Shown here in pieces: positions 15,847-25,074 of a stretch of 64,000 bases of DNA. The translations under genes were made by a program, and so were the position numbers. The notes under the pieces are model-generated. The model saw nothing but the letters and a program-made list of their open reading frames with translations. It was not told the DNA's origin and searched no databases. Position 1 is the first letter of the stretch. Each line of letters begins with the position of its first letter. This DNA is from J029 sp964482495 (lineage in GTDB: Bacteria > Planctomycetota > UBA1135), in contig CAYZXS010000011.1 in the NCBI GenBank assembly GCA_964482495.1, forward strand, positions 1 to 64,000, read 5' to 3'.

Positions 15847-17991
15847 TCAGCGGCCGAAGGCCTGGGCGATGCCGCCGTCGACGGTGAGCGTGCAGCCCGT
15901 GGTCTTGGTGCCGCGCGCCGCCAGCCAGAGCACGGCGCGGCCGACGTCGGCGGCGCCGATGGTGGTGCGGAGCAGGTTGCGCTGGCGGTAGTGCTCCTCG
16001 AGCTCGTCCGGGGCCATGCCCTTGGAGCGGGCGCGGTCGGGGCCGACCTCTTGCCACAGCCCGGAAGGGTTGTCGCCGTGGCGGAAGACGGCGTCGGGGC
16101 AGACCATGTTCACGCGCACGCCGGCGTCGGCCAGCTCGAGAGCGGCGATCTTGGCCAGCTGGTGCGCGCCGGCCTTGGAGGAGCTGTAGGCGCCGAAAGA
16201 GGCCCCCGGCGCCAGCACGTTCTTGGAGCTGATGAGGGTGATCGAGCCGCCCAGGCCCTGGTCGCGCAAGACGCGGCCGCCCTCGCGCAGGGTCAGGAAG
16301 ACGCCGGTCTGGTTGACCTCGACCAGCCGGCGGTAGGCGGCCGGGTCCTGCTCCTCGAGGGTGGCGACGTGAGCGGCGCCGGCGTTCGGGACCAGGATGT
16401 CCAGGCCGCCGGCGCGGCGCAGGATCTCGGCGAAGGCCGCGGCCAGCGATTCCTCCTCGGTGACGTCGGCGGCGAGGCCGAAGACCGAGCGCGGACCGCC
16501 GGCGGGGCTGCAGCCTGCCGCACCGCCGCCCTTCGCGCCCTTCGCGCCCGCGCGGATGCGCGCGGCAGCGGCCTCGGCGCGCTCGCGGTCGAGGTCGAGC
16601 AGGGCGACGGTGGCGCCGGCGCCGGCGAGGACCGCGCCGATGCCCTCGCCGATGGCGCCGCCGCCGCCGGTGATCGCGGCGACGCGGCCGGCCAGCGGCG
16701 GCAGCGGCTCCTTGCCGAGCTTGGCCTGCTCGGGCGACCAGTACTCCATGTCGAAGAGGTCCAGCTCGTCCAGTCCGCGGTAGGCGCCGAGGGCGCTGGC
16801 GGCGGACTTGGTGCGCAGGGTGTGCTCGGCGAGGTCCGCGACCGCGGCGGCGGCGGCGGCGGTGGTCCCGGCGGCGAAGGCGCCGGCGCCGGGCACGAGC
16901 AGCACCCGCGGGGCGCGATCGAGCTCGGCGCGCTCGCCGCGCGCGGCGCTGCAGCGCTCGAAGTAAGAATGGTAGTGTTCGGCGTAGTCGGCAACGGCGA
17001 CGCGGGCGGCGGAGTGCAGCTCTTCGTCGTCTCCGCTCCAGTCGACCTCGACCCAGCACGGCAGGTTCTTGGTGCGAAGGCTGTGGTCGGGGGTGAGCGG
17101 CGGGCTCAGGAACAGCTCGCGGGCGCCGGGCGCGGCCACGAGGCCGCAGAGCTCGGCCTCGCCCAGCCAGCGCAGCGCCGGCGGCGACGGCAGCTGGCCG
17201 GCGAGGGCGCGGCGCAGCTTGGGGGCGATGCGGGCGGCGTTGGCCGACGCCTCGCCGTGCTCGACCAGGTCCAGCCCCGGCTGCACCGCCACCCGCGGCG
17301 CGCCGGCGGCGGCCACGAAGCGCTCGGCGGCGTCGACCAGCTCGACGTGGCGCTCGTAGGACTCGCGGGCGTCGTCGGCGAAGGTGAACAGGCCGTGCTG
17401 GTGGAGCAGCACGCCCTCGACCTCGGGGTGGGCTTCGTAGGCGTCGGCCACCGCCTTGGCGAGCGGGAAGCCGGGCATGATGAAGGGCAGCGCAACGACG
17501 CGGCCGCCGAGCGCCTCCTCGACGAAGCGCGCGCCGTGCTCCTGGTTGCTGACCGCGAGGATGGCGTCGGCGTGGCTGTGGTCGACGTAGCGGTGCGGCA
17601 GGAAGGCGTGCAGCAGCGTCTCGACCGAGGGGCTGGGCGCGCCGGCGTCCAGCAGGTGGCGGCGGAGCTGGTTGACCATCTCCTCGTCGCTGAGCGCGTC
17701 GAGCGCTCGCAGGCCGCGCAGCCCCAGCAGCTCGAGCGCCGGCAGCCCGGCCGCATCGATGCCGCCGAGGTCCCGACCCGATCCCTTGACGTGGATCACG
17801 TCGACCGGCTCGCCGAAGAGGTCGCTGGCGACCGCCTTGACCGAGACGTTGCCGCCCCCGTGCAGCACCAGCGCCGGGTCGGCGCCGATCAGCCGCGAGC
17901 TGTAGATCCGGAGGGCGAGCTCCTCGCCGTGCTCCGGCGCGTAGCGGTCGAGCGCAGCCTGCGCCTCGGCGTCGTTCCAGCGGTTCTCCAT
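15847..17991 (-). CDS. Bifunctional class II aldolase / short-chain dehydrogenase
   Basis: A 714-aa fusion. Residues 1-about 400 are a class II (zinc) aldolase/rhamnulose-1-phosphate aldolase-like domain (LHGGGNVSVK, HVKGSGRD, HSHADAI, LHQHGLFTF). Residues about 430-714 are a Rossmann SDR (TGGGGAIGEG at 441-450, NAG, catalytic Tyr602/Lys606 in AYSSSK). Homologues such as RhaEW combine rhamnulose-1-phosphate cleavage with lactaldehyde oxidation, so deoxysugar catabolism is likely. A Gly/Ala-rich insert (about 480-500) lies inside the SDR. No other sugar genes are adjacent. Confidence 0.88.
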   Translation of the reverse strand: MENRWNDAEAQAALDRYAPEHGEELALRIYSSRLIGADPALVLHGGGNVSVKAVASDLFGEPVDVIHVKGSGRDLGGIDAAGLPALELLGLRGLRALDALSDEEMVNQLRRHLLDAGAPSPSVETLLHAFLPHRYVDHSHADAILAVSNQEHGARFVEEALGGRVVALPFIMPGFPLAKAVADAYEAHPEVEGVLLHQHGLFTFADDARESYERHVELVDAAERFVAAAGAPRVAVQPGLDLVEHGEASANAARIAPKLRRALAGQLPSPPALRWLGEAELCGLVAAPGARELFLSPPLTPDHSLRTKNLPCWVEVDWSGDDEELHSAARVAVADYAEHYHSYFERCSAARGERAELDRAPRVLLVPGAGAFAAGTTAAAAAAVADLAEHTLRTKSAASALGAYRGLDELDLFDMEYWSPEQAKLGKEPLPPLAGRVAAITGGGGAIGEGIGAVLAGAGATVALLDLDRERAEAAAARIRAGAKGAKGGGAAGCSPAGGPRSVFGLAADVTEEESLAAAFAEILRRAGGLDILVPNAGAAHVATLEEQDPAAYRRLVEVNQTGVFLTLREGGRVLRDQGLGGSITLISSKNVLAPGASFGAYSSSKAGAHQLAKIAALELADAGVRVNMVCPDAVFRHGDNPSGLWQEVGPDRARSKGMAPDELEEHYRQRNLLRTTIGAADVGRAVLWLAARGTKTTGCTLTVDGGIAQAFGR

Positions 17992-17999
17992 GGTGAAGC

Positions 18000-18737
18000 C
18001 TAGAACTCTTCGTCGGTGCCCAGGATGATGTCGCGGGCCGAGGCCGGGTCGAACTCCTCGGGGGCCTCCGGGTCCTCGTAGTGCTCCATCTCGCGGTAGA
18101 CGTCCGCCTCGAGCCGGTAGAGGTCCTCGGCGATGCCGTCCTCGGTCTCGTAGACCGCCCGCAGGGTGCCGACGATCTCCAGGCCGTCATAGGTGTAGTC
18201 CACGCCTTCGGGCAGCGTCACCCGCACGATCTCGTTCAGTCGCGGCGGCGCGCCAAAGCAGCAGCCCCACAGGCTGCGGATCAGGTGGAACTCCTGGATG
18301 TCCTGGAAGTCGACCGAGGGCAGCATGAAGCCGCGGATCACGACCTTGCGGCCGTCCAGCGCCAGCACCGCCGGCGGGAAGACCTGCTCCTTGGTCTCGT
18401 CGAACTCCCAAGCGCCGAGGTAGTCGATGTTGAGCGGGATCGGGTCCTCGAGGGTGCCGGCGTGCTTCCAGGGCAGGTCGCGGTCGAGCTCGGCGTCCTC
18501 CCGGAACAGCTCCCAGCCGGCGAAGGGGTCGCCCTCGGGGCGGGGCGGGAGCTCGGGGTCGGGGGGAGCCGGCGCCGCGGCGTCCTGTTCCGGGGAGGAC
18601 GGCTCGGCGGGCGGCGAGGTCGACGGCTCCAGGTCCGGGGACGGGGCCTCCGCGCCCTCGTCGACCTCGACCGGCATCGGCGGCTCCGGGCCGCCACACG
18701 ACACGAGCAGGAGCGAGGTCAGGAGGAGCGAGCGCAT
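18000..18737 (-). CDS. DUF3299 lipoprotein
   Basis: A 245-aa protein: lipoprotein signal MRSLLLTSLLLVSCG, a Pro/Glu/Ser-rich linker to about residue 75, then a DUF3299 domain. The domain shows VVIRGFMLP, the diagnostic RSLWGCCFGAPPRLNE, and IVRVTLPEGVDYTYDGLEIVGTL. DUF3299 proteins are envelope proteins of unknown function common in Proteobacteria and Planctomycetota. The stop lies 8 bp before the aldolase gene, so they are probably co-transcribed. Confidence 0.8.
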   Translation of the reverse strand: MRSLLLTSLLLVSCGGPEPPMPVEVDEGAEAPSPDLEPSTSPPAEPSSPEQDAAAPAPPDPELPPRPEGDPFAGWELFREDAELDRDLPWKHAGTLEDPIPLNIDYLGAWEFDETKEQVFPPAVLALDGRKVVIRGFMLPSVDFQDIQEFHLIRSLWGCCFGAPPRLNEIVRVTLPEGVDYTYDGLEIVGTLRAVYETEDGIAEDLYRLEADVYREMEHYEDPEAPEEFDPASARDIILGTDEEF

Positions 18738-18863
18738 GCGCGCTCAGGATAACTGCGTGGGCGGGGTCCGGATGACCGCTCCTGGGGCGCCGCCGGGGAC
18801 GGGGCCGGTCCCCCGAGCGAGCCGGTCGCCATCGGTTTCCGCCGGCGCAGGTCCATTGACAGC

Positions 18864-19307
18864 ATGCGAATCCGAGTCAAACTCCAAGGGATGCGTATCT
18901 GGTTCTTCCTGCCGCTCCTCCTCTTGGGAGCTCTCCTCTCCGCTCACCTGCCCGGTCTGCAGTCGCCAGGGCCGGCCCCGCCCACCGCGGCCCTTCAGCT
19001 GACCTCCGTGCTCCCGGGAACGCCCGGCACGGTGAACACGATCGAGGTCATCGGAGCCGTTCCCGGAGACACCATCATCATCGCCGGCGGCTTCTCCCTC
19101 GCCGGAGCCACGGCGGTCCCCGGCTGCCCTGGGCTCTTCCTCGACTTCGACCTCTGGGATCACACGGGCGGGATCACCGCCGACGCCCACGGCAAGGCCT
19201 ACTACGCGCGGCACGTGCCGGCCACCTTCGCGGGGACCACGATGTATCTCCAAGCCGTCTCCATCGGCTCCTGCACCAAGAGCAACCGATACCAGCAGAA
19301 TTTCTAA
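18864..19307 (+). CDS. Small secreted protein with a stand-alone beta domain
   Basis: A 147-aa protein. Either ATG (18864 or 18891, the latter preceded by AAGGG) gives a signal peptide with core IWFFLPLLLLGALLSA. The remaining ~110 residues are beta-rich and glycine-rich, with GAVPGDTIIIAGGFSLAGA, LFLDFDLWDH, GITADAHGKAYYARHVP and a terminal QAVSIGSCTKSNRYQQNF. The pattern of GxVxPG, GxAxAxGxA and VPxxxxG resembles the C-terminal part of the secreted lectin protein at 31302-32573. The 3' end overlaps the DUF1697 gene by 4 bp on the opposite strand. Function unknown. Confidence 0.6.
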   Translation: MRIRVKLQGMRIWFFLPLLLLGALLSAHLPGLQSPGPAPPTAALQLTSVLPGTPGTVNTIEVIGAVPGDTIIIAGGFSLAGATAVPGCPGLFLDFDLWDHTGGITADAHGKAYYARHVPATFAGTTMYLQAVSIGSCTKSNRYQQNF

Positions 19308-19873
19308 GCGCCGGGGCTCGCCGCCGCCAGCGCCGCCAGCTTCTCCACAGTCCGGTAGTTGCGGCCGGTCATCACGACGCCCAGGTGCCTCTCGACCCCG
19401 GCGGCCAGCTTGGAGCGGCCGATGCCGTCCGGCGCGTGGAGGTAGAAGACGCGGTCGGTGAGCAGATAGGACTCGGTCGGGCGCTTCCATTCCTCCAGCG
19501 CCGCGAGGTCGGCGCCGGAGGCCGGCGCGGCGAGGAAGGAGAAGTGGAGCGTCTTGGGCTCCGTGACCGCCTCGGGGAAGGGGTTGGCCTCGATCGCGGC
19601 CAGCAAGCCGGCGCGGTCGAGCAGGAGCAGCTGCGGCCGGAAGCCGTGCCGCTCCTCGATGCGGGCGGCGATCCGCTCGCGCAGCCGAGCAGCGGACTGG
19701 GAAGCGGAGACGAACACGGCGTTGCCGCTCTGGATGTAGGTGCGCACCGCCCGGCAGCCGAGGGCCTCCAGGTCGCTCCGCAGCTCCGCCATCGGCAAGA
19801 CGTTGTTGCCGCCGACGTTGATGCCGCGGAAGAGCGCGATCCAGGTCCGGGTAGAGCGGCTCGGCGTGGCCAT
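19304..19873 (-). CDS. DUF1697 family protein
   Basis: A 189-aa cytoplasmic protein with the DUF1697 signature start WIALFRGINVGGNNVLPMAELR, then TYIQSGNAVF and a C-terminal GRNYRTVEKLAAL. The length matches the family (about 180 aa). Function is not known. It lies 6 bp downstream of the M50 protease gene, in the same direction. Confidence 0.9.
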   Translation of the reverse strand: MATPSRSTRTWIALFRGINVGGNNVLPMAELRSDLEALGCRAVRTYIQSGNAVFVSASQSAARLRERIAARIEERHGFRPQLLLLDRAGLLAAIEANPFPEAVTEPKTLHFSFLAAPASGADLAALEEWKRPTESYLLTDRVFYLHAPDGIGRSKLAAGVERHLGVVMTGRNYRTVEKLAALAAASPGA

Positions 19874-19879
19874 GATCCC

Positions 19880-20587
19880 CTAACCGTAGGAGCTCCCGGG
19901 GTAGAGGGCGCTGACCGCGAACAGGAAGACCGGGTGGAACACGGCGTCGAACAGCTTCCAGGCCACGAAGATGCCCATCCAGACCAGCATCGGCGCGGCG
20001 CCGATGAAGTCGTACCACTTCTCTCTCGTGCCACGCGACAGGCCGGAGAGCACCGCGGCGAAGCCGTCGAGCGGCGGCACCGGCAGCAGGTTGAAGATGA
20101 AGAGCAGCAGGTTCATCGCGAACACCGCGCCGAACAGCGAGGCGAGGGGCTGCCACAGCGGCGAAGCGCCGGGCGCCAGCTCGGCGACGTTGTGGAAGCT
20201 GATCCACCCGGGCGAGTCGAGGATCCCGGCGAGCAGGAAGAGGTTGATCAGCAGCGCGGCGATCAGCAGCAGCAGCAGGTTCGCGCCCGGCCCGGCCAGC
20301 GCCATCCAGCCGGCGCGGCGCGGGTTGCGGATCGCCCAGTCGCGGTTGTACGGCGCGCTGGCGAAGCCGAGCGGCCAGCCAGACAGCAGCACGCACAGGA
20401 TCGGAAGCACCACCATGCCGAAGGGCTCGCGCCGGATGTGCGGCCGCGGATCGAGCGTGACCTGCCCGCCCTCGTAGGCGGTGCGGTCGCCTCCGCGCAG
20501 CGCGGCCCAGGCGTGGGCGGCCTCGTGCAGGGTCGTGGAGAGCAGGAACACTCCATAGAGCAGGAAACCCTGTTGCAGATCGGGCAT
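19880..20587 (-). CDS. Site-2-protease-like M50 family membrane protease
   Basis: A 235-aa polytopic membrane protein with zinc motif HEAAH (LHEAAHAW, about residue 21) and the third-ligand motif NLLPVPPLDG near residue 165, both within hydrophobic segments. This is the compact S2P form without PDZ or CBS domains. Such proteases cleave membrane-embedded anti-sigma factors or signal remnants; the substrate is unknown. A minus-strand TATGAT (20626-20631) lies 38 bp upstream. Confidence 0.88.
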   Translation of the reverse strand: MPDLQQGFLLYGVFLLSTTLHEAAHAWAALRGGDRTAYEGGQVTLDPRPHIRREPFGMVVLPILCVLLSGWPLGFASAPYNRDWAIRNPRRAGWMALAGPGANLLLLLIAALLINLFLLAGILDSPGWISFHNVAELAPGASPLWQPLASLFGAVFAMNLLLFIFNLLPVPPLDGFAAVLSGLSRGTREKWYDFIGAAPMLVWMGIFVAWKLFDAVFHPVFLFAVSALYPGSSYG

Positions 20588-20649
20588 GACGCGGGGACGA
20601 CGGCGAAGCGCGGGGGGACCGGCTCATCATAGGCCGGTGGCGCCGCCCC

Positions 20650-21975
20650 CTAACCGTCCCCGGTCGGGTCCTTGACGGTCTTCAGCGCGAAGCGGACGAA
20701 GCGGGACTTCATCTGCTCGCTGGCGAGGGCCCGCTCGGCGCCGGGAAGCCGCGTGAGCGCGCGCAGCGCCCGGTTCAGGAAGCGCATGCCGCGGCCCTGG
20801 GTCTGGTCGAAGACCAGGTCGGGCAGCTTGCCCCGCTCGATGGCCATGCGCAGGCTGCGCTCCAGCGAATTGTCCGGCACGAAGGGCTTCTGGTTCGCCA
20901 TCACGGGGGTCATGCGCAGGGCCTGCTTGCCGCAGCTGCAGGCGCAGACCCCGCAGCCGATGCAGCGATCCTCGTCGACCGCCGGGCGCAGGTCGTTCTT
21001 CCGGCGGGCCTCGACCCGCCGCGGCGCCATGGTGATCGCCTGGACCGGACAGGCGCGCGAGCAGCGCGAGCAGCCGCTGCACTCCTCGTCGCAGACCTCG
21101 GGCGTGTAGCCGCTCGGGTTCACGGCCCGCAGGTCGAACTCGTTGATCCCCTGGAGCTGTCCGCAGCAACAGCCGCAGCAGTTGCACAAGTAGGTCGGGC
21201 GGTTCTGGACGTTGTCGGCGATCTGCACCAGCCGATACTCCCGCGCCTGGTGCAGCAGCTCGAGGGTCTCGACCCGGTCGCTCGCCCGCCCGAAGCCGCG
21301 GCGGACCATGAACTGCGCCCCGGCGTTCAGCGACAGGCAGATCTGCTGCGGCGCGTCGCATGGCTCGCCGAGGTGCTCGGCCTTGTGCCGGCAGTAGCAG
21401 GTCCCGACCGCGTGGGTGTGCGCCTCCTCGACCACCCGCGTCGCCCGCTCCCAGTCCATGACCTCGGGCAGCACCTCGGGCGGCAGGAAGTCCTCGTTCA
21501 CCAGCGCGCGGCCGATGACCGTGTCGCCGCCGAAGACCTCGTCGGCGAAGGCCCGGTCGCGGTGCATGTAGGCGTCGTAGGCCTCGGCGAGCCGCTTCTT
21601 CGGCAGGCCGTCCTTGATCCGCATCAGGCTGAACTCGAAGAAGCCGACCACCGGCGGCGACAGCAGGTAGCGCGCCTCCCCCGTCTCCGGGTGGACCAGG
21701 TCCATCACGATGCCCTTGTCGCACATCGCGTCGAGCTTGGGGCGGAGGACCTCCGGGCTGGCGCCGAGCTGCGCGGCCAGGCGCTCGAGGCGGGTGGGCC
21801 GCAGCGGGATCCGGGCGCAGATCTCCGCCTCCTCGGCGGAGTACATGATCTCCAGGATGTCCCTCCAGCCCTGCCAGGCGACCGGGTCGGCCGGCTCCGG
21901 CAGCCCCACCTGGCCGGCGTCGAGCCGGTGGACCAGGTCCTGGTACTCCTCCTTCAGGTGGCCGAGGTGACCCAT
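20650..21975 (-). CDS. Winged-helix / 4Fe-4S dicluster protein with CCGCCCG cysteine patch
   Basis: A 441-aa protein. The N-terminal part (residues about 45-105) looks like a winged helix. A cysteine-containing middle follows (GTCYCRHKAEHLGEPCDAP, then LCNCCGCCCGQL), and two 4Fe-4S ferredoxin motifs, CSGCSRCSRACPVQAI and CIGCGVCACSCGKQAL. No signal peptide. It resembles uncharacterised ferredoxin-domain proteins of anaerobes and Deltaproteobacteria; an electron-transfer or redox-sensing role is inference. It is transcribed alone. Confidence 0.75.
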   Translation of the reverse strand: MGHLGHLKEEYQDLVHRLDAGQVGLPEPADPVAWQGWRDILEIMYSAEEAEICARIPLRPTRLERLAAQLGASPEVLRPKLDAMCDKGIVMDLVHPETGEARYLLSPPVVGFFEFSLMRIKDGLPKKRLAEAYDAYMHRDRAFADEVFGGDTVIGRALVNEDFLPPEVLPEVMDWERATRVVEEAHTHAVGTCYCRHKAEHLGEPCDAPQQICLSLNAGAQFMVRRGFGRASDRVETLELLHQAREYRLVQIADNVQNRPTYLCNCCGCCCGQLQGINEFDLRAVNPSGYTPEVCDEECSGCSRCSRACPVQAITMAPRRVEARRKNDLRPAVDEDRCIGCGVCACSCGKQALRMTPVMANQKPFVPDNSLERSLRMAIERGKLPDLVFDQTQGRGMRFLNRALRALTRLPGAERALASEQMKSRFVRFALKTVKDPTGDG

Positions 21976-22059
21976 GGCGCGCTTCGTGGCGGCGGAGGCT
22001 GAGGTCCCGAGGATAACAGCGGGCGGCGCAACGGGGGGAGCGCCCCGGCGGCCGGGCGA

Positions 22060-22952
22060 TCAGCGCTTCCTGCCCTTCTTGTCTTTCATCACCGAGCGGA
22101 TGAAGCGGCCGAACTCGCGGTCCTTCTGCCGCTTCTCGACGTAGCTCAGGTCATGGAAGTCGCTCTCCCGCTTGAGCTTGAGGTAGCTCTGGAAGCGGTC
22201 CTCGTCGAGCTCGCCGGCCTCCAGGGCGGCGGCGACGGCGCAACCGGGCTCCTGGCCGTGGGTGCAATCGCCGAAGCGGCAGCCGCGCGCGAGCTCCTGG
22301 ATGTCGGCGAAGCTCTCGGCGAGCCCGGCGCCGGCGCCGAGCAGGCCCAGCTCGCGCATGCCCGGCGTGTCGATCAGGATGGCGCCGCTCTCGAGCACCA
22401 GCAGCTGCCGCCGGGTGGTGGTGTGCACCCCCTCCCCCGTCCCGCTCACCTCCCGGGTCTCGAGCGCGTCGCGGCCGAGCAGCCGGTTGATCAGGGTGGT
22501 CTTGCCGACGCCGGAGGAGCCGAGCAGGCAGAAGGTGCGGCCGGGCGCGAGCGACTCTTGGAGCTGCGCCAGGCCGTCGCCGGTGGTGTTGCTGATCGGG
22601 ACCACCGGCTCCTGGATGCCGGCGGCGCGGATCAGGCCGATCAGGCCGTCCAGCTCGTCGTCGGTGACCAGGTCGGTCTTGCTCAGGAGCACGACCGGTT
22701 CGATCCCGCCCTCGCGCGCGACGACGAGATAGCGGTCCAGCCGGCGGACGTTGAAGTCGAAGTGGCAGGACTGGACGATCAAGGCGACGTCCAGGTTGGC
22801 CGCGAGCAGCTGGAGGTCGACCGCGCGGCCCGGCCGCTTGCGCTGCAGCACGGTCCGCCGCGGCAGGACCTGATGGAGGACGGCGAGCTCGGCCGAGGCC
22901 CGCTCCACGCCGACCCAGTCGCCGACGCAGGGCAGGTCGGGGCTGGCCTCGA
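22060..22952 (-). CDS. rsgA: Ribosome small-subunit-dependent GTPase A (N-terminus in assembly gap)
   Basis: The visible 297 residues include part of the OB fold, then the circularly permuted GTPase: G4 LLSKTDL before G1 GSSGVGKTTLINRL, and G3 IDTPGMREL. The C-terminal zinc site is CRFGDCTHGQEPGC. RsgA matures the 30S subunit. The 5' end is missing in the N-run, so the start codon and the full OB domain cannot be seen. A basic tail KDKKGRKR ends the protein. Confidence 0.92.
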
Positions 22953-23052
22953 NNNNNNNNNNNNNNNNNNNNNNNNNNNNNNNNNNNNNNNNNNNNNNNN
23001 NNNNNNNNNNNNNNNNNNNNNNNNNNNNNNNNNNNNNNNNNNNNNNNNNNNN
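22953..23052. other. Assembly gap (100 N)
   Basis: Exactly 100 N, the conventional placeholder for a gap of unknown size. It hides the 5' end of rsgA and the 3' end of the small membrane-protein gene. Confidence 0.95.
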
Positions 23053-23195
23053 AGCAGGTTCGGCACGAAGATCATGAGGCAGACCAGGCCGAGGCCGAGC
23101 CAGCCGAGGCGTCCGCGGCGGCGGTACTCCCACCGAGCGTAGAGCAGCGCGACCGCGGTGACGGGGAGGGTCAGGCCGAGGAGGAACGGTTTCAT
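23053..23195 (-). CDS. Small membrane protein, partial (3' end in gap)
   Basis: 47 residues are visible, beginning MKPFLLGLTLPVTAVALLYA, with two hydrophobic segments (residues about 3-20 and 31-46) around a basic loop REYRRRGR. The reading frame runs into the N-run, so the length is unknown. No family is recognised. Confidence 0.45.
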
Positions 23196-23231
23196 GCTTG
23201 GTCGTTCCGGGGCGACCCGACGGCGGGCCGG

Positions 23232-23684
23232 TTATTCCTGCCAGAGGCCGTGCTGCGTGCCGCCGAGGAAGTAGAGGGCGAACTTGCCGCGGCCGGGGAT
23301 CTCGGTCGGCGGCACGGCGACCTGGCCGCCGGCTTCGACCGCCGCGGCCCAGGCAGCCTCGATGTCCTCGACCAGGAGGTAGGGCCGCGTGACCGGCTCC
23401 TCCTGCTCGTGCATCGGCGCGCGCACGCCGAGCAGGGCGCCCGACGGGAGCTTCGCGGTGCGGGCCATGCCGAACTCGGGCACGGGGTCGGAGAACTGGA
23501 GGCCGTTGGCCGTGGTGTAGGCGGCGCAGACAGCGTCGACCTCGGGGGTGACGATCTCGAGGTAGTGGAGGCTCATGGGCGGGAGTCGAGGGTCAGAGGG
23601 GGTGTCGCCCCCCTGGCGCGGCGCGGCGCAGGAGAGGGCGGCCAGGACCAGCGTCCAGGCGACAGGACCGAGGCGTCGTAGCAT
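23232..23684 (-). CDS. VOC/glyoxalase-family lipoprotein
   Basis: A 150-aa protein: signal MLRRLGPVAWTLVLAALSC with lipobox ALSC, then a single vicinal-oxygen-chelate domain (LHYLEIVTPEVDAVCAAYTTANGL, YLLVEDIEAAWAAAVEAGGQV and a closing FALYFLGGTQHGLWQE). Single-module VOC proteins act as dimers. Export as a lipoprotein is unusual for a fold mostly found in the cytoplasm; the inner ATG at residue 37 (MSLHYLEI) would give a cytoplasmic protein instead. Confidence 0.75.
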   Translation of the reverse strand: MLRRLGPVAWTLVLAALSCAAPRQGGDTPSDPRLPPMSLHYLEIVTPEVDAVCAAYTTANGLQFSDPVPEFGMARTAKLPSGALLGVRAPMHEQEEPVTRPYLLVEDIEAAWAAAVEAGGQVAVPPTEIPGRGKFALYFLGGTQHGLWQE

Positions 23685-23750
23685 TCGGTTCCACGATAGC
23701 GGTCCCGGGAGAAGGCGGGGCTCCTGACTCGGGTGGCGGGCCGTGCGATC

Positions 23751-24902
23751 ATGACCGCCATGTCCCCCGCCCTGATCGTTGGGTCCCTCGCGATCGCCGC
23801 CGCGCTCCCGCAGAGCGCCGCCGACGGCTCGCACTGGACGCTGCTCATCTACGTCGGCGTCGCGCTGGGCATCTCCTTCCTGTGCTCGGTCTGGGAGGCG
23901 GTCCTGCTCTCGACGCCGCTGTCGCACCTGCAGGTCATGGCCGAGTCCGGCCGGGCTTCGGGCCGCAGCATGCTGGCGATGCGGAACCGGGTGGAGCAGC
24001 CGATCTCGGCCATCCTGACCCTGAACACGATCGCCCACACCATCGGCGCCGCCGGCGCCGGGGCCGAGGCGACGCTGATCTTCGGCAGCCGCTGGTTCGG
24101 CTTGATCTCGGTGGTGCTGACGCTGCTGATCCTGATCTTCTCCGAGATCATCCCGAAGACCCTGGGGACCACCTTCTGCCGCCAGCTCGCGGGCTTCACC
24201 GGCGCCTCCCTGGTCGTGCTGGTGCGGGTGCTCGCGCCGATCGTGGCGGCCCTGGAGCTGATCGCCCGCCCCCTGCGGCCGCGCCGCCGCGCCCCCGCCG
24301 TGACCCGCGGCGAGCTGCAGGCGATGGCGCGGCTGGGCGCGAAGGAGGGCAGCCTGGCCGACGACGAACGCCTGGTCTTCGAGAACGTTCTGCGCCTCGA
24401 CCGCATGAAGGTCAGGGAGGTGATGACGCCGCGCACGATCATGACCGCCTTGCCGGCGTCGATCACGGTCGGCGAGGTCCGGTCCGCCCACGAGGGGCTG
24501 CGGTTCTCGCGCGTCCCGGTCTACGGGCGCGATGTGGACGACGTCGAGGGCTACGTCCTGCGCACCGACATCCTCGAGCAGGCGGCGGCGGATCTGGACG
24601 ACACCACTCTGCGGTCGCTGGCCCGCCCGCTGCACGCGCTGCCCGAGGTCGCCAGCGTCGCCCGGGCGCTGGACCGCTTCATCTCCGGCAAGGACCACGT
24701 CTTCCTCGTGGTGGATGAGTACGGCGGCACGGCCGGAATCCTGACCCTCGAAGACGTGCTCGAGACGCTCTTGGGCCGGGAGATCGTGGACGAATCGGAC
24801 TCCGCCGTAGACCTGCGGGCCGTCGCCCACCTCCGTTATCAGGAGCACAAGAAGGGGCTCGCGGCCAAGGCGGCAGCGCGGGAGCGCGGCGACGAGGGAT
24901 AG
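23751..24902 (+). CDS. CNNM/HlyC-CorC family transporter-like protein (DUF21 + CBS)
   Basis: About 383 aa. The N-terminal DUF21 region has four hydrophobic segments and the family motif LTLNTIAHTIGAAGAGA with EIIPKTLGT. A CBS pair follows (VREVMTPRTIM..., DHVFLVVDEYGGTAGILTLEDVLE). The CorC_HlyC C-terminal domain is reduced to a short basic tail. CNNM/CorC proteins act in Mg2+ (or Co2+) export. ATG 23751 or 23760 is preferred to the GTG at 23733. Confidence 0.88.
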   Translation: MTAMSPALIVGSLAIAAALPQSAADGSHWTLLIYVGVALGISFLCSVWEAVLLSTPLSHLQVMAESGRASGRSMLAMRNRVEQPISAILTLNTIAHTIGAAGAGAEATLIFGSRWFGLISVVLTLLILIFSEIIPKTLGTTFCRQLAGFTGASLVVLVRVLAPIVAALELIARPLRPRRRAPAVTRGELQAMARLGAKEGSLADDERLVFENVLRLDRMKVREVMTPRTIMTALPASITVGEVRSAHEGLRFSRVPVYGRDVDDVEGYVLRTDILEQAAADLDDTTLRSLARPLHALPEVASVARALDRFISGKDHVFLVVDEYGGTAGILTLEDVLETLLGREIVDESDSAVDLRAVAHLRYQEHKKGLAAKAAARERGDEG

Positions 24903-25014
24903 GGCGGTTCGCGGGCGAAGGCTGAGGCGGCGAGACCGAGGCGCTTCGGTCCTTCCTCGGACACGATCGCGCTTAATCTCACCTCGGAGGGGACAGCCGA
25001 TAGAGTTCGATAGT

Positions 25015-25043
25015 TTGATAAGCTTGGTCAAGTTAGCTACACT
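25015..25043 (+). promoter_or_regulatory. Predicted sigma70-type promoter of the AAA ATPase gene
   Basis: TTGATA (25015-25020), 17-bp spacer, TACACT (25038-25043). It lies in a markedly AT-rich 100-bp patch of an otherwise GC-rich region. TTGA...TCAA (25015-25031) overlaps the -35 as a possible operator. Confidence 0.5.
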
Positions 25044-25074
25044 CAGCCCCACCTGGCTGCGCGATAGAATGATA

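Noticed and set aside
14539..18003. Open plus-strand frame of more than 1100 codons opposite the FHA, FIST and aldolase genes
   Set aside because: Composition is Ala/Gly/Arg/Gln/Val-rich with no domain; it is the antisense shadow of GC-rich genes with recognised families on the minus strand.
22779..23195. One continuous minus-strand frame across the 22953-23052 gap joining the small membrane protein to rsgA
   Set aside because: The frame after the gap is not the RsgA frame and the gap length is unknown; the two sides are treated as separate genes.
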